Position numbers and translations under genes: made by a program
Part shown: piece by piece, positions 11,509 through 25,399 of the stretch
Position numbering within the stretch: the stretch's first letter is position 1
Layout: each line of letters starts with the position of its first letter
NCBI GenBank assembly: GCA_964035545.1
Contig: OZ037770.1
Span: forward strand, 9,186,973 to 9,250,972
Source: Bugula neritina
Lineage: Eukaryota; Bryozoa; Gymnolaemata; Cheilostomatida; Bugulidae
Length of the DNA: 64,000 nt
Direction: 5' to 3'
Notes under the pieces: model-generated
The model's input: only the letters and a program-made list of their open reading frames with translations
The model's database searches: none
Told to the model about the DNA's origin: nothing

Positions 11509-14500
11509 TTAGTTTAGCTGGTAAAACAGAACTTTCTTCTCATTCCATCTAGGTACAATCAGAGTGTCTTTATACACATGAAGATCCCACACATAACTCT
11601 TAGCTCTATCAGTTGGGTCTTCTACTGTAGACAGTTGTGTACCTGTAACAGGAAATGATGTATTAGTGTGTCATCACTAGTACATAGCATAGTATATTTT
11701 ATAGTGAGAGACTATGAGGAATACTAATATATTGGTAACAGTAGTTAACTAACCAATGTAAAACTAACCTGTCTCCACATCCAGTATCCAGATGGTGGTT
11801 TTACTGCTACGGTTAGTCACAAGAATATATTTACTTCTATAGCAGGTCACACCTCCTGGTTGAGATACATCCTTGCATGTCCAGATAACTTTCTCTGTTG
11901 TCAAGTCTAATTTAAATACTTGAGAGGAACCAGAGTCAGAAACTACTACACAATGTCTGTCTGCTGCACATATTGCTGTATGACTATTACTGAGCGTACC
12001 GCAGGGGACATGTTTAATTACCTCCCCAGTGAGAGAGTAGATTGTAAGTCTTTTACTGTGTCTATCAGGAACTACCACTTGGTCATCAACAATAGCAAGA
12101 TTGTTTGCACGCCAACAATTATCAAGATGAGACCAGCTGGTCACCTGTTTCCCAGTAAGATCATACACATGTACCTCCCAATTAGTGTTGATGGTACCTT
12201 CTAGGGTATACAACTTATTCTTATGTACTGTGACTCCAGTTACATAGTTGGTAATAGAAGCAAATGACTTGGAAACACTGAAACTCTCATCTATTCTGTC
12301 TATCCCTGCACCACTATTTAGCCCTACATAAGTGTTACCTTCATATTTACAGGCAGAATAGCAGCTGTTAGAAACATTAACAGACTGCAAGAGTTTGAGA
12401 GATTCAGGAGGATCTAAACTAATAATCATGTCTGCTGCAGGAACCAAGTCTATTTCTACATCTCTCTTCTCTTCTACAACATACATGAGAATATGTGTGT
12501 ATGTGTGTATACTTATATATAAGTGAGTATGTATATATAATATGTATGTCATATAAAAGTGAGTATGTGTATATATTCTATTATTAGAAACTCTGAGTAA
12601 ACCCACACGAAGGACTATTTCCACAGATATTCAAATTTTCCAACCAGTAGTTTCACACACATGAAGGGCACTTTTCAGATAAGATACTGAATATTACATT
12701 ATGCAATGCAGATATTACAGGTTTTAAATAAGCTCAGTAATACAAGTACAAGTATTTTACAGTTTAGTATACTAACCTTTGACCTTAAGAGACATGACAT
12801 CACATAGCTCTAGTTTAGGTATCTCAACAGATATCAGTCTCTTTATTCTGTCTTGAATCTCTGCAAATCCTTCAACCAGATCCACCTACAGTATATAAGA
12901 ATGGGATTAGTCAGTGAGGCTAAAAACAGTCTTTTTAGTTACAACTCACTACTTTATTGTGTGTTAGTTGAAATAAAGGTACAAATGGAAAAGAATTGCA
13001 GGAAATTAACTATTTAAATAAACTATAATTAGTATTTTATTTAAGATCACAGAGATTTTGGTGAAAGTTCTGAACTCTACAACTTTGAAATAATTTTTTT
13101 ACTTACCGTAGTGGAAGACATTGAAGTTGGTAAGCACACTACTACACAGCTAAAGGGGAAATGAGTAATCAAGCATTGCGATGGTCCATTTACGTCTTAC
13201 ATGGTTTTTCAATTTTCACTGCGTTTCATGTATATACAGCATGTTAGTGCATTCCTGAAGACTAAAAAAACCTATTCATAAATATATTTAGTAAACAAAT
13301 GGTGAAAACTGCCCACCTGATGGTTTTGTCTAAGTTGAGCTTCTATCTTCATTCTACTGTTACTCAGTTGAGATAAAACAGTTTCAACTTCTCTCTCCAT
13401 ATATCTGTTCAGTTCCTCGTTAGTCTTCTTTCTACTAGCTAAGAATTCCTTCTCCAGTTTCTCATACTTTAGTCTCACTTCAGTCAACTACATCATACAT
13501 TGTATCAGCACATTGTAGAAAGTAGACAACACATCAGAAAAAAAATCTTCATGCGAAATTGAGTTTAAAAAATCACGTGTTTTAACAGTGTATAGTATTT
13601 TAATTTACTCAAAATAGTAGCTAGTCACCTAACTGTTACTCTTAAGTATCAGTATTACAATGTTTTACTAACACCTGACTACAGAAAGTAGATTACAGAG
13701 TAACACAAAGTATTTTCTATAAACACACAACCTGTTCATCACGCTGTGTATGAAGAATATTCAGCAATTCCTCAGTCTCATTATCAAAGTCTGACACAGT
13801 TTTAGAAAGGTGTTTGAAGAAAGCAGACACCTTGTCTTCAGTGGTGAGAAGATCATCTATATTGATAAGCTCTTTGATTAAGTCATCTAGATTAACCACG
13901 TGGTGTGGTGAGTCTAAAATAGAAATGAAACACCACATTCAACGTGACTATTGCAAAACCATGACAAAAGTTGAAAAGAGCAAACTTCAAACAGACTGTA
14001 CAAGTGAATAGCATTTGAATATAAAAACAATTCACTCTCATTTGATAAAACACTTTTAACTACAAAAAGCACAAATTTCACATTCAGTTGTTTCGAGTTG
14101 TAAATGTTTCACTATTGACCCTTTTCCAACATTCCTGATACTCAATTGATAATTTACAGTTGTTTCTTCCTAATAGGATCAATGTATAAAACACAGAGCT
14201 AGCTATAAATTTCCAATGTTGCTATTCACGAGTAGCCCTCACAGTGTAATAGGTAGCAGATTGACTTAAGTTGGAGGACGGCAGTTTGATTCCAGGTGCA
14301 GCATTCTTACAATATTTTCTGAGAGGGCTCTACAGTTTATTAGATTTATCAACATTTAGCAAGTAGCTTTCAGCAGTACATTCTTACCTCCAACACACAA
14401 GTTAGTGCAAGATGTGCACTGCACACAGAACAGCTGAACACACACTTTACACCCTTGTATGTAGGGATATGCTGTGTGTTTGGGACAAACTTTTCTTTCC

Positions 14501-15333
14501 AGTCTCTTGGCTTGTATTCTGTAGTCAGTGATGGTCATCTTCTGGTGGTTATCACTGGTGTCATCATGTGACTAAATATAACATAATACATCTTTACTGA
14601 GAAATATAACTCCGCTGTGCATATAGTGGCAAAGAAACCAAAATTAAAAATATATGATCTAAACATGTAAATATATTTATAGCAAAGTAACAATTTCAAC
14701 CAGCACATAGTCTAAAAATAAATGTATAATCTGCATAAAAGCAGATAAAACAGATAAATGTGAAACATGATTTCTTAATGTTTTCTGACAAATCAACATT
14801 CAAGTACAACAATATGTAATCAGAGGCTGAGTTAGAGTATGCAGTGTTGAATATCAACTGAAGAAGTATTTCATGAAAGTATCACCTCATCATGTTTTCT
14901 GCAGAAGAGTTTACGGCACACAGTGCAGTATATGACTGCTGGTACTTTTTTCAGTCCTTTTTTAGTGCACACGTCACATTATACGGAGTTGTCTGCTACA
15001 TCAGCAGATGGAAGATTCTCTACTCTCACATCAAACACTTCCCTGTGACAAGACACAGAATTATTTATCAGTAATAAAAATCATATATAACATAATCAGG
15101 TAAAAAATATCCTTTAAAATGAAAATCATTGACTTATTACCAGCAGTATGTCTCAGCTCTGTCTATACAAAACTAACTTACCTACACCAGGGACACCTGA
15201 TCATGTCATTCACATCAACATTACGAGTAAGACACAGTAAACAGTGTACATGACCACATGGTAGACACTTGGGATTCTCTAAATCTTCTTTTAGTAAACA
15301 GTATCCACACTCAACTTCTTCTGATGCAGCCAT
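11509..15333 (-). pseudogene. TRIM-like copy B, nonsense mutation in exon 2
   Basis: Same eight exons as copy A: 15333-15182, 15042-14886, 14571-14388, 13913-13732, 13487-13317, 12885-12777, 12473-11769, 11642-11509. Splice signals and phases are intact and exon lengths equal those of A, except exon 7, which is 21 bp shorter (an in-frame loss of 7 codons near the start of the propeller). The codon that is TCA (Ser72) in A and C reads TAA at 14981-14979, so the product would stop at 71 residues, keeping only the RING. No other frameshift or stop was seen. The promoter-like block found upstream of A and C was not found upstream of B. It could be a recent pseudogene, a gene for a RING-only short protein, or an allele or sequencing error. 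The otherwise open frame suggests the change is recent. Confidence 0.75.
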
Positions 15334-15861
15334 TTCACTCAACTCTATATTATAAAACAGGAGAACATATTATAAAGTGTATTCAGATCCCATGTAGTTA
15401 ACTGTAATGAAAGAATTTAGTAGTTTATCTTTGTGTCTCTTCTCACTCACTACTTAATATCTTTTAACATTGTGGAATGTGACTCAACTATAAAACCGCA
15501 GTGTAGATGTAATGTATTTCAAGCACTCTGTACAACTTGAAATGATATTTTTAGCACCTGCAGATATTAGTCCAGACCTATTATATAACAAATCAATTAT
15601 TAATAAGAAGAGTTTTCCTATTAAATATTCTAAGAGTTAATATTTATAGCCAATTAATACTTTGAAGGTTCTGGAATTAGGTATTTCTAACAATTCACCC
15701 AATATCCCACAAGTTGATGCATATTGTTGACATGTAATATAATGCAGAGAAAGTATAATTGTTGTATTGTAAATAGATATAAACATATGTGGTTTCTACC
15801 ACTTCTGTTACTACATCTACAGTCTACAGTAGAGGCTCTGTATATTAAATAAGTTCTGTTG

Positions 15862-16286
15862 AGCAGTCCCAAACAGCAGACTATGTTTCTGCTGTTTGGG
15901 ACCCCTATACTACAAAAGAAATAAATTCCATCAAAGAGGTACACACACGGGCAGTAAGAGCCATAGCTAACATCAAGGGTAGAAGAGGAGTGTGAGAAGC
16001 AAAAGAAAGACTGGAGCTGGCCGCCCTCGATGAAAGAAGAAGAACTCAACGGCTAAGACTCCTTATGAGGATACTCCAAAAGGAAGAATATCACCCAGCA
16101 CTCTCTGCAGCGTATGACGAACTAATAAATACCCCGGAAAGTTTTATCCAAACTAGGACCCAAACACTAGGACAGCCAAGATCAGTCAGCACCAATAATA
16201 ACTGCTATTATAACAGCTTCTTGCCACGGACAATCCGTGACCTTAAAGGGAACAATCCTTGCAAGACTAATTTACACACAGAATAA
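15862..16286 (+). mobile_element. 3' fragment of a non-LTR retrotransposon (L2/CR1-like)
   Basis: The frame from about 15,868 translates to the C-terminal part of a LINE reverse transcriptase. It includes AVWDPYTT, a following RAVRAI helix, DERRRTQRLRLL and the near-terminal NSFLPRTIRDL motif, which are typical of L2/CR1-type elements. A TGA at 15993-15995 interrupts the frame; the same frame then stays open to a TAA at 16284-16286. The piece is 5'-truncated and decayed, and sits upstream of the broken TRIM copy B. Confidence 0.75.
15866..15902. repeat. 14-bp inverted repeat inside the LINE fragment
   Basis: Arms at 15866-15879 and 15889-15902 are perfect inverted copies with a 9-nt loop, beginning GTCCCAAACAGCAG. 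Confidence 0.7.
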
Positions 16287-16289
16287 TCT

Positions 16290-19200
16290 AAACATTGACA
16301 GGTTAACCTACCTGTACTAATAAACAATATTGCAACACACACTGCAATCAATTTATGGACTATTGTATGCATTTTACTTTCTGACCAACCGTAAACATAT
16401 GAGGCATGCCGCTTCTGCTACCTAGTGGTCTAGCATGATCGTAATCTGGAGGTAACTGGAGGTATCATTTGATAATTTAAACTTGCTGTCACAGCCAGAC
16501 TAATTGTGGTACTGTGAGTGTCAGTGTGACTGTCACTCACTATGAGTCAAGTGAGTGAGACTGAGTGAAACAGCATCAGTATGACTGATAGTATGAGTAT
16601 CACCATGACTATCAGTATATCACTATAAGTATATTACTATCACATTCACTGGTAGTAACCTAAACTATCACTATGAGTATGCGTAAGCCGTAACGTAAAT
16701 CACTAAATGTCGATGAAAATAGAGATGATACAACCACAATAAGTTGATTTTAAAACTGAAATTTGAAAACAATGAAGATCGTTTTCAAGTTTGTTAACAC
16801 TTACAGTTATTGCTGTCGGTAAACAATTAAATTTGTTGAGGCAAACTTCCCCCTCGCCCTGGAAGTCCTTAGTAACTAGTAATACTAGCAAGTAGCAATA
16901 GTTCCTTTTGGTGTTAGATCTTTCTGCGCAGGTGCAAGATTAGAATAACACTTACCCTGGACTGGGGGAATTCCCTAACAACGCGTGCAGTTAATTCAAA
17001 TAATATAACCCATTGAACTGGAAAAGACCAGTTCAAACTTGATCAGCCTCGCAGCGGCACTTCAGAGTTATCTTTCCAAACAAACCCTATGCGCAATTAA
17101 TATTAGATACATCATACAGAGCTCCAGGTCTGTATCTCACGAGCCCTTGCTCACGAATCTCTATAGGTCACGAGAACAGCCTGGACCGTGTTTTGTTGTA
17201 TGTGTGTACAAAGACCAAATGACCAAGTTTAATGAAGCCATGAGTTTAACCTGGCATTCTAAGATAATATTATGAATTGATGCTTTAGTGTTTAGTGAGA
17301 TACAGAGTGAGGACTGTATGTCATAATGTGCTGGAAGCTTCATGCCCTCACCTTATAAATCTCATGTTTATGCTTTACAGTAGATATCCATGTGACAGTC
17401 CTTGAAATTAGGAGCTCTTATCAAGTTGGCAAGTTACAGGTTTGAGTGCACCTTCTGTTTGTACTATTAATGGAGCAGCTATAATGACATTACTAACCAA
17501 TACAGAAAACAACTGTTTCTTGTATAGTGAATCTTTATTATAGCATATTCACAAGTGTACGTGAAGTAGGTTTTGAACTGTAAAGAATTCTAGTTTACAG
17601 AATTCTTTACTGTAAACTAGAATTACAGTAAAGAATTATTCTACATTCATAGAGAATAACATTAAATAGAATTTGGACGTATATTGAAAAATGTGTGGAA
17701 TTTATATAGTATTTCAATATATTATATGCATGTAAACTAGAAGCCTGTGTTCTAGTTAGTGCAGACAGTATTTTGTGATCTGGTCTTTAACTTTGCATTT
17801 TAAAGGTCAACAAACTACGTTGCATTAGTTGCCATACCCTTTATTTGCATAAGTGTACTCAATTTGTTATAACTTGAAACACAAATATTTTTGTTGTGAA
17901 AATGAAGTATTTCAATCATTTATTTGACTTTTTAGGTTCAAACATGTATAATTAAACAATTGTCATGATTTATTGAGCTATGATATCTGCTGTAATAAAT
18001 AATAATAGTAGTTATTTGAAATGTATGTAAAAATATAAACATACATAAACTATTTACTGTATAATAATATAACTGATCATTAAGCTTCACTGTATCCTGT
18101 TATTATTTGTATTCAAAATAAAGTTCAACTCTTGGAGATACAAATGAAACAGAGAACAGATGTCAATATAGCGGAAAGTGCATCAGCACTAAAATGTGCT
18201 GTCAGAAAGACCATGAGTTCATAATACAGGGTGTTGTCTCCCCTACAGAGGATGTCTGAGTTATTTATATCCTGCATCATTATAAAGTCCTGTTGGTTGT
18301 ATTTAGTGATATACTAGTCTGACTTCTTCTGAGAATGTAATAAACCAACCAGTTTACAAACTCGAATGCTGAACCAACAAACTTATGAACATAACCTCAG
18401 CAAGAATCTCCAAACATTTCTTTATAACAGGCTGCTACATTGCTTATATTATATTCTATACAGAATATCAATTGCATAACTTTTGTTGTTGGGATAAGAC
18501 ATGGTCATGTGTTTTTAGTACAACATTTTACCATTAGCAGCTGTAATCACTTTAATTTATTCATTGTTTATAGAATTGATTAGAATAACTATTCACTTTG
18601 ACTATTATTCTAACACAGCCAATCAGATGACTATGATGGTTATGTTCCCACACAAGGATCTCAAACTGTTACTCAAACCAACATAGTCACAAATTATTAT
18701 TAGACTAGACCTCAGGTGTGAGAATCTTACTCATTACTATAAGAAGAAGTCAGAGTATTAACTCAAAGAAGTTACTAATATATCAGAGACTGTCCAATAC
18801 CTTGTGCTACTGGCACTGCCGTTACTTTTATACAGGCTTCATTTACCATCACATTATTTGACTACATTCCTATAACCTACATTGTTGCTAATGGAAACCA
18901 GGTTTAAACAAATGAAATACTATAATAACCTATAGCTACCATTTGGCTTACAAAATGCTTCCTAGTTTGCACACAGAGAGATTGTTAGTGAAATTTAACA
19001 CATTATTTTGTATAGCCTCATTGTTTGAAGGTTTAGAAAAACATGTGGAGCCTGAAGTTGGGTACCTCTAGCATGGATCATAACTATGTATGTAGTAAAC
19101 TGAGCCCCATGGCTCAGACTGATGAACGATGGCTAGATGCAGCACAAAGTTCAGTCACTGAGGGCATTGTTCGGCACATGCTCCAAATTTTTAATTCCAA

Positions 19201-20415
19201 ACTTGAACTCATCACTCAAACCAGAATTATTATAAATTGGCATATTTGGTGATATACTAGTAGGTTAGTGTATTTTTGATGTTTACTATTGTCCAAACTT
19301 GAGAGACCCTGAACCAATGCACTCAGTGACCCCAAAGTTTGTGCTGCATTAATACACTCCCTAATTGAGATGCAATAGCTTGCAATTTTTAAAAAACTTT
19401 CTGTGAAATTATCAGTCACACAGTAAACTATAATACGACTTTGCATTGTTAGATTAAGAAAACCTAATTGAAATCATCTTTAGCCCAAAAATGCAAGCAA
19501 TTAATGTTGTATAATATTTAAAGAATACATTCCAATATACTATCTACCTAGCAAAATGGAGTCAAAACACATAACTATATTACAGCTCAGTGCATAAACT
19601 GTCAGTAAATATGACCTGGTAAGTCTACATTGGTGACCTTCTAATTGATCTGTTATATTATTGATTGATTATTAGTTATCAGAACAATAATTAATCATTA
19701 ATTTTAAAGTTTATAAATGACTATATTATGTAAAATATTAGCTTGTCACAAAAAGCGGTAGATGGAAATTAGCATAAACAGTATAGTAAAATGAATGCAA
19801 CAGTAGTGGTCGATATTAAAGAGTAAATAGTGAACATTGTGATGTACAAGAATATCAGTGTGTAGTAAATGTAGACTTGCAATTACCAATAGAATCACAT
19901 TGATCTCTATATGACCTTTAATGTAAATCAGGTTAGATATAGAAAAAGTTGTAGGCTAGCTAATACTTTATAATCAAGCATGTTATGTGACATAGGTTGG
20001 GTTAAGTGAAAATAAGTCGTGTAGGCTGTGTGGAATAGGCTTGGTACAAGTGAAAATAAGTTATTACTTGAAATTAGTTATATTTAGGTGTGTATGTTAG
20101 TTACTGGCATGTAATACAGCCTCGGGCACTATGAGTAGCTGAATAAGTGATTTAATGGAATGTCATGCAGCCTGCCACACTGTATCATAGCTGCGTGTTG
20201 AAGAACTCAGTCTACCAAGTCAATTTTGAGAATCATCTAGAAATAACAGACACAGTGTATATGTAGAAGTTGTACATCTCAGACATATCATTACAAATAT
20301 GTACATTAGTAAAAAACACAGAGTTGAGCACCAGATGTATTCAAACAGAGTCTAGTGTGATAAACAATATAATAAATATACTACAAGATGGAATAATATC
20401 CTGTCACACACCTGT
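16290..20415. other. Intergenic region between TRIM copies B and C
   Basis: No convincing gene was found. It contains GTGAGTCACT-type low complexity (16.5-16.7 kb), a pogo-like MITE copy (about 17.11-17.33 kb), a palindromic patch around TTTACAGAATTCTTTACTGTAAA (17,578-17,640), and duplicated intergenic sequence shared with 1.4-2.4 and 10.4-11 kb (18.4-19.9 kb). The last about 300 bases are the probable 3' UTR of copy C. Confidence 0.4.
17110..17330. mobile_element. Decayed copy of the CTCCCTCCATATCTCA-end MITE family
   Basis: It begins near ACAGAGCTCCAGG...TATCTCAC and ends near GAGATACAGAGTGAGGACTGTA. Internal text (GGTCACGAG, ACCAAATGACCAAGTTTAA, GAATTGATGCTT) matches the better copies at 54.8 and 56.9 kb. 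Confidence 0.5.
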
Positions 20416-23400
20416 TTAATTTAGCTGGTAAAACAGAACTTTCTTCTCATCCCATCTAGGTACAATCAGAGTGTCTTTATACACTTGAAGATCAAACACA
20501 TAACTGCCAGCTCTATCAGTTGGATCTTCTACTTTGGACAGTTGTGTACCTGTAACAGGAAAAGATGTATTAGTGTGTCATCCCTAGTACTTAGCATAGT
20601 ATATTTTATAGTGTCAGACTCAGAGAAATACTAATATATTGGTAACAGTAGTTAACTAACCAATGTAAAACTAACCTGTCTCCACATCCAGTATCCAGAT
20701 GGTGGTTTTACTGCTGTAGTTAGTCACAAGAATATATTTACTTCTATAGCAGGTCACACCTTGTGGTTTAGATACATCCTTGCATGTCCAGATGACTTTC
20801 TCTGTTGTCAAGTCTAATTTAAATACTTGAGAGGAACCACAGTCAGAAACTACTACACAATGTCTGTCTGCTGCACATATTGCTGTATTACTATAACTGA
20901 GTAGAGGGCAGGAGACATGTTTAATTACCTCCCCAGTAAGAGAGTAGATTGCAAGTCTTCTACTGTGTCTATCAGGAACTACCACCTGATCATCAACAAT
21001 AGCAAGTTTGTTTACATACTCACTATTATCATGATGGGACCAGCTGGTCACCTGTTTCCCAGTAAGATCAAACACATTTACCACCCAATTAGTGATGCTG
21101 ATAAGCACTAGAGCATACAGCTTATTCCTATGTACTGTGACTCCAGCTACTGAGTTGAGATTAGAAGTTAAATACCAAGTAAGAGAAGCAAATGACTTGG
21201 AAACACTGAAACTCTCATCTATTCTGTCTATCTCTGCACCATGACTCAGCCCTACATAAGTGTTACCGTCATAGTTACAGACAGACAAACAGTAACCAGA
21301 AACGTCAGCAGACTGTAAAAGTTTGAAAGATTTAGGAAGAGTAGAAGTTTTTACTCCTTTATCTAAATTAACAGATATGCCAACTGAAGGAACCAAGTCT
21401 ACTTCTACATCTCTCCTCTCGTCTACAACATATGTGAATATGTCTGTATATATATATATATGGGAAAGATGCATGCATGTATAAAGTTTCATTAACTGAA
21501 GCTTATGCAGGGCTAATTCAACAGATATTCAATAGTTTCAACACATGAAGTTCAATATTAAGATACTATTGATTGACGTTCATATATTACATTATATAAT
21601 GCAGATACATGATTATTACAAGTAAAAAATACTATCAGTAATATAAAAGTGTGTCTGCACTAGCACAATATTACAAGTCATCTATGGTAAACTTTGACTT
21701 TTAGAGACATTACACAGCTCTAGTTTGGTATACTAACCTTTGACCTTTAGAGACATGACATCACACAGCTCTAGTTTAGGTATCTCAACAGATATCAGTC
21801 TCTGTATTTTATTTTTAATCTCTGCATATCTTTCAACCAGATCCACCTACAGTGTATTATAATAATCATGTAGGAATATGTGTGAAGACAACTCCAGTTA
21901 ATAAGAAACTTCATGTATGTGTTCAATTACATAAAGTTAGCGTAGGCCGTAGGGACACACGGCTCGATTTACACGCGCGTGATGTGGCGAGAAAACCCGT
22001 TTAGCCCAAGAATAGGACGTTGTGTGCGGATTTCCATGCGTCTAACATGCTGAGCGAGAAGTGTGGCAAGCTTGTGTGTGTTTGATCTAATTGGCTTATT
22101 ATCATTTAGCGAGCATATTTTTTTATTTTAATTCACGTATTAGCTTTTAGCGAACTGAATTAAAATTTAAAACAGTTTCATATAGTTTGTATTCCCGCTT
22201 TTATAATATTTAAAGTCACTTTGCCGAAGGCATAATTTATAAACAAATGTCTGTAGGCGAGCAGTAAAATTCAACACTAACATCATTAGCTAATAAATTT
22301 CTGCACTCGCAACACACGCATTGTGTGTGGCATGTCTGAACGGGTTTTCTCGCACGTCACGAGTGAGTAAATCGTGTCGTCCTACGCTTGCACAATGGAA
22401 ATGACAAAATTACCAATTACATTATATATGCTATATATAGAACACCAATGCAGTGACAAACAGATATATAATATATAGCATTTTATTTCAACGAGCAGAT
22501 ATTTTGTAAGATCAAAGTAATTGTGGTGCAAAAGTGACACTCAAAAATTTCAATCTTTCTTTAAGCCTGGTTTTTAAACTCTACAACTTTACATGAGATG
22601 ACAAATTAGTATATTATCATGACATCATAACTGTACAGCTATGATGCCATAGCTTGCAAATTGTATACAGAGTGTTATTACTATACAGCTGTAACAGAAG
22701 TAATATCAAACAACGCTGATGAATGAAAAAAAATATATAAATTAAATTAGTTATGTTTTAAAGAGTATATAAGTAATAAGTAAACTTATTTATTATGGCA
22801 GGCCTAAACAATTGACCTTGATCTCTGTTTACCCCTAAAAATATTCAAAACATGTTTGGTACATGACCACTGCACACCTGATGGTTTTGTCTAAGTTGAG
22901 CTTCTATCTTCATTCTACTGTAACTCAGTTGAGACAAAACAGTTCCAACTTCTCTCTCCATGTATCTGTTCAGTTCCTCTTTAGTCTTCTTTCTACTAGC
23001 TAAGAATTCCTTCTCCAGTTTCTCATACTTTAGTCTCACTTCAGTCAACTACATCATACATTGTATCAGCATATTGTAGAAAGTGGACAATACATAAGAG
23101 AAAGTGTTTCAGAGTTGATTGTAAAAGAAAACAACATTGTAAAAAAATAGTATTTTAATTCACACGGAATAGTAGCTAGTCACCTAACTGTTACTCTTAA
23201 GTATTAGTATTGCAATGTTTTACTAACAACTGAATACAGAATGTAGATTACAGAGTAACACAAAGTATTTTCTATAAACACACAACCTGTTCATCACGCT
23301 GTGTATGAAGAATATTCAGCAATTCCTCTGTCTCATTATCAAAGTCTGACACAGTTTTAGAAAGGTGTTTGAAGAAAGCAGACATCTTGTCTTCAGTGGT

Positions 23401-25241
23401 GAGAAGATCATCTATATTGATAAGCTCGTTGATTAATTCATCTAGTTTAACCATGTGGTGTGGTGAGTCTAAAACAAAAATGAAAGAAAATGCCTTCAAA
23501 AGCCTGCAAAACAAAAACGTAGTGAGAAGCTGAAAAATCACTCTATGCTGTGATATGCTATTGCTAGAGCATAAACAACATGCAGTTCCCTGTACTTCTT
23601 CCTGTTGAATAAAGCATTCATAAATTGTCTTTGAGCAGCCATTAATAAAAACTAAACCTAACATGGATTACTGCAGTTTCACTAAGTTTCAGCAATAATA
23701 ACTGCAAAATTGAAATAAAATATGGGAAGGTATTTTCTCACACACTTTACAGATAAGGGGAGCTCTAGATCACAAATAGTTCCTTCCAATTAGCATTAAA
23801 CATGATTTATAAAAAAAAGAAATGCAATTTCTATACCACAATCCTTTGTGCTGATATAACATATTATGGGGTTGACATTTGTTTCAATAGGCAACACAAC
23901 GACATTTGCTAAGCTACATAACTATCCTTCCGTTGTACATCATAAATAAGTTATTTCTACAAAAATGTATAACCTTAAAACTTCTTATTCAATTCATGAA
24001 CAACATTACAAGAAAAACCATCAAGAAAACAGAGATGCTTGAAAAAATAAAAAGACGCACGGTTTCTATTCAAAGTAAGCTAACTTCTGATTTACTGAGC
24101 ATGTTCATGAATATTACAAAAGTTTAGCAATTAACTTTCAGCAGAACTTCTTTACCTCCGACACACAAGTTGCTTGAAGAGACACAATTCAAACAGAACA
24201 GCTGAACACAGACTTTACATCCCAGTGAGTAGGGATATGCTGTGTGTTTGGGACAAACTCTTTTCTCCAGTCTCTTGGCTTGTATTCTGTAGTCAGTGAT
24301 GGTCATCTTCTGGTGGTCATCACTAGTTTCCTCATGTAACTGAATTTACCAGAAAGAATATTAATTGAGAAATGTAACTCAACAATGTATAGCGAAAAAG
24401 AAACCAAACTTAAAAAAAATACATAATCTAAACCTGTACAAACTTGATTTTCCTTAACTCTGTGCACACTGGAAATCTCCAGTTTTTAGCTATTTTTCAC
24501 AATTTAGCTGCTAATGAACATGGGTTTTTGCCCAAAATTAGTGAAACATCAAGAAATACACCTAAATAATCAAGGTTCTTCTTAAGTTTGCATGATTTTC
24601 CATGTTTTTTCCTACTTATTCAGCTTATTTAAATTGCAGAGTGTTATGAAAAAACCATAACCCTCCAAAATCAAAAGTAGCTGAATGATCTCTCAATATT
24701 TTCTTACAAATCAACATTCAAATACAACAACATGTAATCAGAGGCTGAGTTAGAGTATGCAGTGTTGAACATCAACTGAAGAAGTATTTAATGAAAGTAT
24801 CACCTCATCATGTTTTCTGCAGAAGAGTTTACGGCACACAGTACAGTATATGACTGCTGGTACTTTTTTCAGTCCCTTTTTAGTGCACACGTCACATGAT
24901 ACGGAGTGGTCTGCTACATCAGCAGATGGAAGATTCTCCACTCTCGCATCAAACACTTCCCTGTGACAAAACACATGTTTGTATAGCAATAAACAGAATG
25001 CAATAAATTAGTATAAGGTCAAAAATATAATCTAAATTCTCTCCTTACCAGCAGTATGTCTCAGCTCTGCTTATACAAAACTAACTTACCTATACCAGGG
25101 ACACCTGATCATGTCATTCACATCAACATTACGAGTAAGACACAGTAAACAGTGTACATGACCACATGGTAGACACTTGGGATTCTCTAAACCTTCTTTT
25201 AGTAAACAGAATCCACACTCAACTTCTTCTGCTGCAGCCAT
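20416..25241 (-). CDS. TRIM-like copy C with an altered RING
   Basis: Third tandem paralogue, 611 aa. Exons: 25241-25090, 24960-24804, 24339-24156, 23468-23287, 23048-22878, 21846-21738, 21422-20676, 20549-20416. All are GT-AG with matching phases, and exon 7 is 21 bp longer than in A. The two B-box-like regions, coiled coil and C-terminal propeller are preserved. In the RING, the final zinc ligand (C50 of the CPWC motif in A and B) is TAT, giving CPWY. That ligand belongs to the second zinc site, so E2 binding and ligase activity may be weakened or lost while the rest of the protein remains under an open frame. A palindromic MITE-like insert lies in the intron between exons 5 and 6. The promoter-like block sits about 1.5 kb upstream of the ATG. 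Confidence 0.82.
21940..22390. mobile_element. MITE-like element with about 60-bp imperfect inverted ends
   Basis: The left end near GTAGGGACACACGG...CGAGAAAACCCGTTTA is repeated inverted at the right end (TGAACGGGTTTTCTCG...CGTCCTACG). GC-rich ends enclose an AT-rich core with no coding capacity. It is inserted in the TRIM C intron between exons 5 and 6. Confidence 0.6.
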
Positions 25242-25399
25242 TTCACTCAACTCTATAATATAAAACAGGAGAACATATTATAAAGTGTATTCAGATCCCA
25301 TGCAGTTCACTGTAATGAGAGAATTTAGTAGTTTATGTTTGTGTCTCTTCTGACTCGTTTAGAATTTGTTTAGTAAGAAGTATCGTATTTTTACATAAA

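Noticed and set aside
11920-12204. Plus-strand frames opposite the propeller exons (also at 3735-3929 and 20917-21111)
   Set aside because: The same shadow appears in all three paralogues because the coding strand is conserved; no independent evidence.
15687-16049. 120-aa minus-strand frame
   Set aside because: The plus strand of the same stretch encodes a recognisable LINE C-terminus.
18145-18260. Possible SINE remnant
   Set aside because: A weak resemblance to a box B and no identifiable ends.
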